From: Parabacteroides massiliensis
GTDB lineage: Bacteria; Bacteroidota; Bacteroidia; Bacteroidales; Tannerellaceae
Length of the DNA stretch: 64,000 bases
Assembly (NCBI RefSeq): GCF_900155425.1
Contig: NZ_LT700191.1
Location: 855,918-919,917 of the forward strand
Direction of reading: 5' to 3'
The position numbers and the translations under genes are program-made. The notes under the pieces are model-generated. The model worked only from the letters and a program-made list of their open reading frames with translations, did no database searches and was not told the origin of the DNA. This document shows, in pieces, positions 57,205 through 64,000 of the stretch. Every line of letters begins with the position of its first letter. The stretch's first letter is position 1.

Positions 57205-57792
57205 TTAATTGTTATCATTCTCAAGTAAACCTTTCAGACCATCCCATCTAGGATCTGTTGCCACTGGTATGCCGTCATCAATTGTGATATCTTCATCCAC
57301 GCTATCGTCTTCGTACTCATCATCTCCGTCATCAGTACTTCTGGCAGTATGCTTCTTCAGCTTGGACGACATTGCCTTATTACATTTTCCCGGCGCATGT
57401 ACATGCTTCATCGGAATTGCTAATGCAATAAATTCATACAAGAACCACGCAAGGTTTATCGCACCTTCGTCTTCCGGTATAACCACTACTTCGTCACTTT
57501 CTTCGGCATATTCTTTACCGAACTTTACCACCAGGCGATTATGCGTATCGATTGGAATTTCCATATCATCCAAACATCTGTCGCACGGAACCATAACAAC
57601 ACCTTCAACCTGAAAGTTCATTTCAAACATCATGGACGACCGTTTTACCGTGAGGTGAACCTTCACTTTGCCCTTCTGGACTTGGTCTCCGTCAATGTCC
57701 ACAAAAAACTTATTCTCCAATAAATACTCGAATTCGTGTACTCCTGGAGTGAGATTTTTCAAATCTACATTATATAATTTAAACTTTCCCAA
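57205..57792 (-). CDS. YceD/DUF177 protein
   Basis: 195 residues. The central CDRCLDDMEIPI pattern (about 85-97) is the DUF177 cysteine pair. The last ~60 residues are a long acidic tail. DUF177 proteins are encoded just before rpmF in most bacteria and are tied to 23S rRNA or 50S maturation, though no enzymatic role is proven. It is the first gene after the promoter at 57816-57847. The acidic tail is longer than in many relatives. Confidence 0.9.
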   Translation of the reverse strand: MGKFKLYNVDLKNLTPGVHEFEYLLENKFFVDIDGDQVQKGKVKVHLTVKRSSMMFEMNFQVEGVVMVPCDRCLDDMEIPIDTHNRLVVKFGKEYAEESDEVVVIPEDEGAINLAWFLYEFIALAIPMKHVHAPGKCNKAMSSKLKKHTARSTDDGDDEYEDDSVDEDITIDDGIPVATDPRWDGLKGLLENDNN

Positions 57793-57815
57793 AGCCTTTT
57801 AGTGTAAAAACCTTG

Positions 57816-57847
57816 CAAAGGTACGAAAAAACTAAACACAAATGCAA
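57816..57847 (-). promoter_or_regulatory. Promoter of the yceD-rpmF-fabH-era-der operon
   Basis: Minus-strand TTGC (57844-57847), then 20 bases, then TACCTTTG (57816-57823), fits the consensus closely. It is 23 bases before the yceD start. Confidence 0.6.
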
Positions 57848-57880
57848 CACCTTTGCTGTTATTTTTTATTTTCTAAGATT

Positions 57881-59035
57881 TTAGCTCTTATATTTCCGAA
57901 GTTCAATCCTGAAAGTCGTGCCTTTACCGACTTCCGAACTCTTTACAAATATCTTTCCGTCATGATAAGATTCGATAATACGTTTTACCAAAGACAATCC
58001 CAGTCCCCAACCACGTTTTTTAGTCGTATAGCCAGGATTGAATACGGTTTTGAACTTGGACTTGGCGATTCCCTTTCCCGTATCGGTCACATCGATACGA
58101 ACGACCTTATCACGTTCTTCCACTTGGAAAGTGATTTCACCCTGCCCCTCCATTGCATCTACCGCATTTTTAGTCAAGTTTTCAACAACCCAAGCAAAAA
58201 GAGAGTCATTCATCAATACAGGTATTGGATTATCTGTAAGGTGCGTATAAATCTTGACCTTTGAAGATATACGTGTACTCATATAGCTCAAGGCCGAACG
58301 GATAGAATTATTAATATCCACCGGAATTGGGTCAGGGTTGGAACCTATCTTGGAAAAACGCTCCGCTATCGTCTCCAAACGCTTCACATCTTTTTCCATC
58401 TCACTCAATAGGGAAGGATCTATCTCTTTTGTCCGCAGGTACTCTACCCAGGCTATCAGGGACGAAATAGGCGTTCCTAACTGATGAGCCGTTTCTTTAG
58501 AAAGTCCGACCCATACTTTATTCTGTTCGGCTTTCTTCGTGCTTGCAAGCGCCAGAAAAGCGATTGCGATGAAGACAAATACAACCGTAAGTTGTGCATA
58601 AGGATAGATCAACAAACGTTTCAGGATGATAGAGTCGTCATAATAGACATATTGGAAAGTACCATCCTCCATATCAATCACAATTGTATTTTTGCTTTTC
58701 AGCTTCTTTACCTTTGCTTTCTTAAATTCCTCCACATCATTTTCAGGAAAGTTTATATTCTTCACAAACATGATGCTGTCTTTATCATTACAAAGCACAA
58801 CCGGGATAGTTGTATTTCCTTCCAAAATTTTCAAAACAAGAGACAAATCCACAGCCGTATTCTTACTTGCCGTTAATCGGGTGGCTTCCGCCCATACTTC
58901 CATCTTTTGTCGTTCCTCCTGGGCCAGATTCTTTATCAGCATATCAGAAACAACAAGTGAAGCAATCGCAATAAGGATAGCCGTAAAAATAAACACAAAC
59001 TTCAACCGTTGGCGGGAATCATATATACTTTTCAT
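57881..59035 (-). CDS. Orphan sensor histidine kinase
   Basis: About 384 residues from ATG 59033-59035 (MKSIYDSRQRLKFVFIF). There are two membrane segments (about 10-30 and 145-165) around an extracytoplasmic domain with no known sensor fold. The HisKA box is GLSKETAHQLGTPISSLIAW (phosphorylated His ~182). The ATPase domain has NLTKNAVDAMEG, DTGKGI and GWGLGLSLVKRI. No response regulator is adjacent. Upstream in-frame codons run into an rRNA-derived region and were rejected. Its only evident promoters are those of the rRNA remnant, ~75 bases past a terminator. Confidence 0.9.
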   Translation of the reverse strand: MKSIYDSRQRLKFVFIFTAILIAIASLVVSDMLIKNLAQEERQKMEVWAEATRLTASKNTAVDLSLVLKILEGNTTIPVVLCNDKDSIMFVKNINFPENDVEEFKKAKVKKLKSKNTIVIDMEDGTFQYVYYDDSIILKRLLIYPYAQLTVVFVFIAIAFLALASTKKAEQNKVWVGLSKETAHQLGTPISSLIAWVEYLRTKEIDPSLLSEMEKDVKRLETIAERFSKIGSNPDPIPVDINNSIRSALSYMSTRISSKVKIYTHLTDNPIPVLMNDSLFAWVVENLTKNAVDAMEGQGEITFQVEERDKVVRIDVTDTGKGIAKSKFKTVFNPGYTTKKRGWGLGLSLVKRIIESYHDGKIFVKSSEVGKGTTFRIELRKYKS

Positions 59036-59112
59036 ATCGAAATATTCAGTCAATATACATGTTGAACGAAAAATATAAAGGAATATTATACCGGATGAAG
59101 AATAGTAATACG

Positions 59113-59143
59113 AAAAAAGCCGACTCAAAACTGAATCGGCTTT
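59113..59143 (-). terminator. Terminator of the rRNA remnant
   Basis: Minus-strand AAAGCCGA and TCGGCTTT arms with a short loop are followed by a six-T run. It sits ~45 bases past the 5S fragment, where an rRNA operon terminator would lie. Confidence 0.75.
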
Positions 59144-59184
59144 CATCATCGAGTGTTGTTTTTGCCTGCACTCTCATTCTAAAA

Positions 59185-59224
59185 CGGCGGCTATCTACTC
59201 TCCCACTTTTACGCAGTACCATCG
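59185..59224 (-). pseudogene. 5S rRNA 3'-end fragment
   Basis: The minus strand reads CGATGGTACTGCG, then AAAAGTGGGAGAGTAGATAG and CCGCCG, the last ~40 bases of a Bacteroidales 5S rRNA. The 5' two thirds (~70 bases) are absent; upstream sequence instead is a leader with AGTTCTTTGAAAGATTTACA, like the antitermination leader ahead of 16S rRNA. Function as 5S is impossible. Confidence 0.8.
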
Positions 59225-59293
59225 ACGTCTTGTACTACTTGTTGATATGTAAATCTTTCAAAGAACTTGTCGCTATCGTTTCGATTGCGGCTG

Positions 59294-59324
59294 CAAAGGT
59301 AAGGACTTTTTTTTAACTACCAAA
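59294..59324 (-). promoter_or_regulatory. rRNA-type promoter P2
   Basis: Minus-strand TTTG (59321-59324), 19 bases, TACCTTTG (59294-59301): full match to the Bacteroidota consensus. A leader and the 5S fragment follow. Confidence 0.75.
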
Positions 59325-59467
59325 TTTTTCGAAAGAAAATTTGAAAAGTTTTTTCAAAGCCACCGGACGGTCGGACATCTCGCTTAGCCTCGCTAACCTC
59401 ATCCCCTCTCCCGGGTTACCTCTTCTCCATTACGTCGATCTTCGCCACTCTCGCTCGAATGCGGGTG

Positions 59468-59499
59468 CAAATGTAGAGCTTTCTATGAATTCAAACAAA
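59468..59499 (-). promoter_or_regulatory. rRNA-type promoter P1
   Basis: Minus-strand TTTG (59496-59499), 20 bases, TACATTTG (59468-59475), again a full consensus match, about 170 bases upstream of P2. Tandem P1/P2 promoters are typical of rRNA operons. Confidence 0.75.
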
Positions 59500-59692
59500 T
59501 TTTTTGGGAACTTTTTTCTCTGTTTTTTTATAGGAGAATATCTGTTATTATAAGGTACGTATGTGCGAGAAATTTTTCTCTTTTTGCCGACAAAAAAGAA
59601 AAAACATGATAATATGCCCGATAACCACAACCAGTTTTCCCCTCCAATTGTTTTTCTGTTGTTAGTTTGTAGGAAACAAATTAAAAACGTAT

Positions 59693-60683
59693 ATGGATAT
59701 TTCGACTCGTACACAGCAACTCAGCAGTCTTTTTTCGTATGACAAAAAAGCAGATTTGAAAGACAGCCATTTAGAGATCATTCCTTTTCGCTTTACTCAG
59801 ATAACAGGAGCCAGCGAGATCAACAAATTTCAAAAAGAGCTTGCCACCACCGAGTTTTGTCCGATGACCGACAATCATATTCAAGAAAACAAGAGTTTCA
59901 CCTATAGCGTCTTCACCCCTTCCGGCAAAGAAAAACGTGACAAGGCAATCATCCTGCTACACGGGCTGAACGAACGCACATGGGAAAAATATCTGACCTG
60001 GGCCGAATATCTGGCCAAGAATACAGAAAAACCGGTCATTCTTTTTCCCATCGCTTTTCATATGAACCGTACACCCATCCGCTGGTGTAATCCGAGAGAA
60101 ACCTTGTCATGGGCGAATGTCAGGAAAAGCAAGATCAATGATCTCAGTAACTCCACGTTTGCCAATGTTGCGCTGAGTATCCGGCTTTCCAAGAACCCGT
60201 TACGTTTTTACGCATCCGGCAGAGAATCCGTCTATAACCTGTGGCAACTGGTACAAGAAATAAAAGAGGGCAAACATCCGCTTTTCAAGGAAGATACGTC
60301 CGTCAACCTGTTCGCCTATTCCATCGGCGCACTCCTGTCGCAAGTACTTATGCTCGCAAATCCGGAAAAGATGTTCAACGACACGCGTCTGTTCATGTTC
60401 TGCGGCGGATCGATCTTCAGCGAAATGGACGGGAACGCACGAGACATTCTTTCAACGGGCTTGCAACCGGATACGGGCGATATCGTTAAAAAAAGACAAA
60501 GTCATGCCGACATTGGGAGTGATCAAGGCCTTTGGCAACATATCCAACAAGATTCTGGAAGAGATGGATTTTCCATTTCCATATTCCCATCAGATTCCCT
60601 TCCCTTTCCGAAACAAAAGCTATCAAACGCTGGCCAACCAATCGTTTCTAAACATATTCAGAAAAGCAGCCGCTTTCCTATGA
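59693..60683 (+). pseudogene. DUF6051 alpha/beta-hydrolase-like gene, frameshifted
   Basis: Frame 1 gives ~250 good residues: ILLHGLNERTWEKYLTWAEY (about 83-102), a nucleophile elbow-like FAYSIGALLSQ and FCGGSIFSEMDGNARD. From about 60443-60450 the sense shifts by one base: the correct frame then reads KDKVMPTLGVIKAFGNISNK, EMDFPFPYSHQIPFPFRNKS and ends at TGA 60681-60683, just before a terminator. The frame-1 tail (to 60799) overlaps the convergent transporter and is nonsense. Either a true frameshift or a sequence error. The family's function is unknown. Confidence 0.6.
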
Positions 60684-60688
60684 TAAAA

Positions 60689-60723
60689 AAGGAGAATGCA
60701 TCCAACACAGGTACATCCTCCTT
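60689..60723 (+). terminator. Terminator after the DUF6051 gene
   Basis: AAGGAG-A-ATG pairs with CAT-C-CTCCTT (one mismatch), then CTTCTT. It begins 5 bases after the shifted-frame stop, supporting that stop as the real end. Confidence 0.5.
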
Positions 60724-60752
60724 CTTCATAAACTATATATTCTCTATGTCAA

Positions 60753-62195
60753 TTATTCAAGAACAATCACTTTATATTTCGGAACCAATATCTTCATGAT
60801 AACCCAACCGATCAAATAAGCGACAGCACATACGCAGAAGATAATGAAATAACCGGCAGGCTTGCCCGTGAAGCCCATAAATGTCATCTGAGTAGCATCT
60901 GCATAAACAAACAGATTTCCGGCCACTTTCTGCAAGATCATGGAACCGACACCACCGGCCATACCACCGATACCCGTGACGGTTGCAATAGCCGATTTCG
61001 GGAACATATCACCGACTGTCGAGAAGATATTGGCAGACCATGACTGATGGGCTGCACCACCGATACCAATCAAGATAACCGGGAACCATGGAGAAATAGT
61101 ACCCAGCGGCTGTGCCAACAGCACCAGCAACGGGAAGAAAGCAAAAATCAACATCGCTTTCATACGGGCTGCATATGGGTTCATTCCACTTCGGTTAATA
61201 AAGATCGTCGGCAGTTTACCTCCGTAAATAGACAACATCGTGATGGCATACAAGGAAAATATCAATCCCATGCCCAACGGATCGGATGTCTTGATGCCGA
61301 ACTGTGTATTCAGATAAGAAGGAGTCCAGAAAAGGAAGAACCACCAAACTCCGTCTGTCATGAATTTACCGACAACAAAAGCCCAAGTCTGTTTGAACGT
61401 AAAACATTGCAGGAAACCGATCTTCTTTTCGTGTTCTTCTTCGACAAAGACAACGTCTTTTTCATTCTTATCCTGTTCGATATATGCCAACTCGGCTTTA
61501 TTTACATGTTTGCTCTTGTTCGGAGTCGTGTACATGAACACCCATAAACCCATCCAAACAAAACCGAGCGCACCGATCACGATAAAGGCCATTTCCCAAC
61601 CCCAGGCTTTTGCCAACAAAGGTATGGAGATCGGAGCGACCAATGCACCGATAGAAGCGCCGGCATTGAAAATAGAAGTTGCATAGGCACGGTCCTTCTT
61701 CGGGAAATATTCAGCCGTAACCTTGATGGCTGCGGGGAAGTTACCAGCTTCACCCAATGCCAGAATACAACGGGCAGCCAGGAAGAAATACATACTCACG
61801 GTTGCCAACACAACCACTACATCTCCTGTTGCAGCGATCAGTTCGGCTGCACTGCTCATACCGACATAATGTTCGGTTGCGATTCCGCAACCGGCATGGA
61901 GACAAGCTCCGAACGACCAAACACCGATAGCCCAAAGATATCCTTTCTTCGTGCCCATCCAGTCGATAAAGCGGCCGGCAAACAGCATACAGATTGCATA
62001 TACAATTGAGAAAACTGATGTTATCGTACCGTAATGAGACTCGTTCCAATGGAACTCCGGTTTGATAAACTCATCCCAAGTCAAAGAAAGGACCTGGCGA
62101 TCGAGATAATTCACTGTTGTTGCGAAAAATAACATTGCACAGATTGTCCATCTGTAATTTGTCATTTTCTCGCCTGCTTTTTGAAATGTGTTCAT
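60753..62195 (-). CDS. MFS transporter, hexuronate (ExuT)-like
   Basis: About 480 residues from ATG 62193-62195; the in-frame Met ten codons later is also possible. Twelve membrane segments are predicted. The N-terminal NYLDRQVLSLTWDEFIKPEF, GRFIDWMGTKKGYLWAIG and LALGEAGNFPAAIKVTAEYF are typical of the ExuT/anion:cation symporter group. A hydrophilic loop (about 240-280) is enlarged. Substrate is most likely glucuronate or galacturonate, matching the kduI/kduD module at 35-37 kb, though the gene is far from it. Divergent from an esterase gene. Confidence 0.85.
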   Translation of the reverse strand: MNTFQKAGEKMTNYRWTICAMLFFATTVNYLDRQVLSLTWDEFIKPEFHWNESHYGTITSVFSIVYAICMLFAGRFIDWMGTKKGYLWAIGVWSFGACLHAGCGIATEHYVGMSSAAELIAATGDVVVVLATVSMYFFLAARCILALGEAGNFPAAIKVTAEYFPKKDRAYATSIFNAGASIGALVAPISIPLLAKAWGWEMAFIVIGALGFVWMGLWVFMYTTPNKSKHVNKAELAYIEQDKNEKDVVFVEEEHEKKIGFLQCFTFKQTWAFVVGKFMTDGVWWFFLFWTPSYLNTQFGIKTSDPLGMGLIFSLYAITMLSIYGGKLPTIFINRSGMNPYAARMKAMLIFAFFPLLVLLAQPLGTISPWFPVILIGIGGAAHQSWSANIFSTVGDMFPKSAIATVTGIGGMAGGVGSMILQKVAGNLFVYADATQMTFMGFTGKPAGYFIIFCVCAVAYLIGWVIMKILVPKYKVIVLE

Positions 62196-62227
62196 GATAT
62201 TAATATTCGTTTTCCATAATACGGGGG

Positions 62228-62268
62228 CAAATATAAGGTATTTTTTTTTGTTATACACAAGTTTGTGT
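62228..62268 (-). promoter_or_regulatory. Control region of the hexuronate transporter
   Basis: Minus-strand TATATTTG (62228-62235) is a -7 box. Upstream lies ACACAA-GT-TTGTGT (62255-62268), a 6+6 inverted repeat, and TGTGT...ACACA nearby, possibly an operator. The TTG lies 22 bases away, slightly long. Confidence 0.4.
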
Positions 62269-62308
62269 GTGCGAATACACAAAGTATTTTATTTCTTTCA
62301 CATCCAAA

Positions 62309-62334
62309 CCTCGATTATTAGCCTCGATTATTAG
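62309..62334. repeat. 13-bp tandem direct repeat
   Basis: CCTCGATTATTAG occurs twice head to tail (62309-62321, 62322-62334), just upstream of the esterase promoter. It could be an activator site. Confidence 0.5.
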
Positions 62335-62342
62335 AAGCTTGA

Positions 62343-62374
62343 TTTGCAAAAAATAAGTATTTTACGTACGTTTG
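62343..62374 (+). promoter_or_regulatory. Promoter of the two-domain esterase
   Basis: TTTG (62343-62346), exactly 20 bases, TACGTTTG (62367-62374): full consensus. It is 38 bases before the start codon chosen. Confidence 0.7.
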
Positions 62375-62411
62375 CCCCTCCAATGTATACATTATAAATA
62401 CCATGATTATT

Positions 62412-64000
62412 ATGAAAAAGATTATTTATCTGGTACTTCTGTGCCTGATAACCAGTCTGGCCGTCCAGGCCCAAGAAAAGAAAAGCGAATGGAATGGATG
62501 CGACCGCTATGACTTCACATTCAAAGACCGCCAAGCGACTGTTGTCGTACCTAAAAAAGCGGCTAAAGGAAACCCGTGGATCTGGCGTCCGGCATTCTTC
62601 GATGCTTTTCCAAGTGTAGACAAAGCATTGCTGGAAAAAGGATTCCATATTGTCTACTACGACGTGACTCATCTGTATGGAAGTCCAAGAGCAGTTTCCT
62701 TGGGTACCGAATTCTATAAGGATATAACGGACCGTTACGGCCTTTCACCCAAAGTCACACTGGAAGGATTCAGCCGTGGCGGCTTGTTTGCATTCAACTG
62801 GGCCGCCCAAAATACGGATAAAGTGGCTTGTATATATGTAGACGCTCCCGTTTGCAATGTGTTTAGTTGGCCGGGAAGAAAAAATGCGACTTTATGGAAT
62901 GACCTGTTAAAGGAATGGAATCTGACAGATGCCGAGATGGAACATTTCAAAGGGAACCCGATCGACAACCTCGCCCCGATTGCTGCCGCAGGCATACCGA
63001 TCATCAGCGTATGCGGCGATAGTGACCAGACTGTTCCCTACAAAGAGAACATGGATGTCGTACGTTCGCGCTACCTTGCGGCAGGAGGTCCGGTGGAAGT
63101 AATCCTAAAGAAAGGATGCGACCATCATCCGCACAGCCTGGAAAATCCTGAGCCGGTAGTAGACTTTATCCTCCGCCAGCAGCCGGAATATGAAAAGTAT
63201 TTGCACTATACGCTACGCGGCAGCTTACAAAATTCGTTCCGCAAGTTCGAAAAAGAACGCCGGGCACGAGTTGCTTTCCTGGGAGGATCCATCACGGAAA
63301 TGAACGGATGGCGCAATATGGTAGAGCAACAACTACAGCAGCGTTTTCCTTATACACAATTCGAATGGGTAGAAGCAGGCATCGGTTCGACCGGGACGAC
63401 TCCGGGTTCTTTCCGCCTGCAACATGATATCCTTTCGAAGGGGAAAATCGACCTTCTTTTCGTTGAAGCCGCCGTAAACGACGACACAAACGGATTCAGC
63501 GCCCTCGAACAGGTTCGCGGCATGGAAGGGGAAGTGCGTCATGCTTTGGAAAGCAATCCGGAAATGGACATCGTCATGTTGCACTTCATCTACGACCCGT
63601 TTATCCCGCTGATTGCTCGTCGCCAGATGCCGGATGTCATCTTGAATCACGAACGGGTGGCGAACCACTACCTTATCCCTTCGGTCAATCTCTGCCAGGA
63701 GATCGGCGAACGGATGCAAGACGGCGAATTTACCTGGGACGATTTCGGTGGTACTCATCCGAAACCTTTCGGCCATAAGTTTTATGCAGCCGCTATCGGC
63801 CATCTTTTCGATGAAATGTGGAAAGGCGTTTCGCCGGAAGGGCCGATTGTGGCACACGAAATTCCCGTCAAACCGCTGGATACCTACAGTTATTATAACG
63901 GAGATTTCATTGCCCTCGAAAAAGCCCGCTTAAACAAAGGCTGGAAATTAGTCGGCAACTGGCATCCAGACAACAAGGCCGAAAAACGAAACGGTTTTGT
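62412..64000 (+). CDS. Secreted alpha/beta-hydrolase + SGNH esterase (3' end outside)
   Basis: At least 529 residues, open at the right edge. The start is ATG 62412-62414 (MKKIIYLVLLCLITSLAVQA, signal peptide); an ATG nine bases earlier is in frame. The first half (about 25-255) is an alpha/beta hydrolase with nucleophile EGFSRGGLFAF and catalytic-histidine region KKGCDHHPHSL. The second half (about 280-460) is an SGNH hydrolase: block I LGGSITEMNGWRN, block III-like VEAAVNDD, and the terminal DDFGGTHP. The pair is likely a carbohydrate esterase acting on acylated glycans. It lies divergent to a hexuronate transporter. Confidence 0.88.
   Translation, partial: MKKIIYLVLLCLITSLAVQAQEKKSEWNGCDRYDFTFKDRQATVVVPKKAAKGNPWIWRPAFFDAFPSVDKALLEKGFHIVYYDVTHLYGSPRAVSLGTEFYKDITDRYGLSPKVTLEGFSRGGLFAFNWAAQNTDKVACIYVDAPVCNVFSWPGRKNATLWNDLLKEWNLTDAEMEHFKGNPIDNLAPIAAAGIPIISVCGDSDQTVPYKENMDVVRSRYLAAGGPVEVILKKGCDHHPHSLENPEPVVDFILRQQPEYEKYLHYTLRGSLQNSFRKFEKERRARVAFLGGSITEMNGWRNMVEQQLQQRFPYTQFEWVEAGIGSTGTTPGSFRLQHDILSKGKIDLLFVEAAVNDDTNGFSALEQVRGMEGEVRHALESNPEMDIVMLHFIYDPFIPLIARRQMPDVILNHERVANHYLIPSVNLCQEIGERMQDGEFTWDDFGGTHPKPFGHKFYAAAIGHLFDEMWKGVSPEGPIVAHEIPVKPLDTYSYYNGDFIALEKARLNKGWKLVGNWHPDNKAEKRNGF

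Larger units (their letters stand above)
59036..59692. other. Intergenic region holding an rRNA operon remnant
   Basis: 657 bases without protein genes. On the minus strand it carries promoter P1, promoter P2, an rRNA-like leader, the last ~40 bases of 5S rRNA and a terminator (detailed separately). On the plus strand the right part must hold the promoter of the next gene. Confidence 0.75.

Noticed and set aside
59430-59714. 94-residue minus-strand frame in the rRNA remnant region
   Set aside because: It crosses promoter P1 and has no ribosome site; the sequence is better explained as rRNA operon control DNA.
60490-60799. C-terminal extension of the DUF6051 protein in the original frame
   Set aside because: It overlaps the convergent transporter gene and a terminator, has no family resemblance, and the alternative frame is clearly coding-like.
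62331-63857. Several minus-strand reading frames over the esterase gene
   Set aside because: The plus-strand frame has a signal peptide, promoter and two recognisable hydrolase domains. The antisense frames have no motifs.

Overview
The window looks like chromosomal DNA of a gut Bacteroidales bacterium, most likely Parabacteroides. Evidence: a SusC/SusD pair with FecI/FecR-type regulators, many -7 boxes of the Bacteroidota form TAnnTTTG (several with a TTTG -33 box 19-20 bases upstream), an rSAM/lipoprotein pair, and a large secreted protein with the C-terminal sorting-like domain (DUF6383) that I associate with Parabacteroides. No plasmid or phage structure was seen.

Layout. 1-5.4 kb: start of lptB, a gene fragment, an Mla-type lipid ABC pair, and an M16 zinc peptidase lipoprotein. 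5.5-12.8 kb: SusD, SusC with STN domain, FecR anti-sigma and ECF sigma, a self-contained signalling and uptake module. 13.1-19.0 kb: core genes, namely metK with a long structured leader and a run of ftsX, DUF3098, uppP, truB, queA, folK and a small basic protein. 19.4-23.3 kb: giant DUF6383 secreted protein. 23.3-30.4 kb: accessory stretch with a repeat-rich intergenic region, AAA/DUF4143 ATPase, transposase scrap, DUF6078 protein, a 21-bp tandem hairpin array, and a 1318-residue protein with a Schlafen/AlbA_2 domain and OB-like segments. 30.4-34.0 kb: miaB, a small membrane protein and a CoA-transferase. 34.0-34.9 kb: decayed AAA ATPase gene.

35.1-39.2 kb: uronate module (kduD, kduI, DUF2264, GH88), which would process unsaturated uronides released by lyases encoded elsewhere. 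39.7-44.5 kb: phosphate uptake run pstC-pstA-pstB-phoU plus a phosphate-porin-like protein; pstC carries a PstS-like insertion and no separate pstS is present. 44.5-53.5 kb: GH95 and GH5 hydrolases, an MsbA-like exporter, the rSAM/lipoprotein pair and a DUF4091/GH123-like protein. 53.6 kb: tRNA-Val(GAC). 53.7-57.8 kb: der, era, fabH, rpmF and yceD as one probable operon. 57.9-59.0 kb: orphan histidine kinase.

59.1-59.5 kb holds the most unusual structure: two consensus-quality promoters and an rRNA-like leader joined directly to the last ~40 bases of a 5S rRNA gene and a terminator, as if a whole rRNA operon had been deleted down to its two ends. 59.7-64 kb: a frameshifted DUF6051 alpha/beta hydrolase, a hexuronate-type MFS transporter, and, divergent from it, a secreted two-domain esterase that runs off the window.
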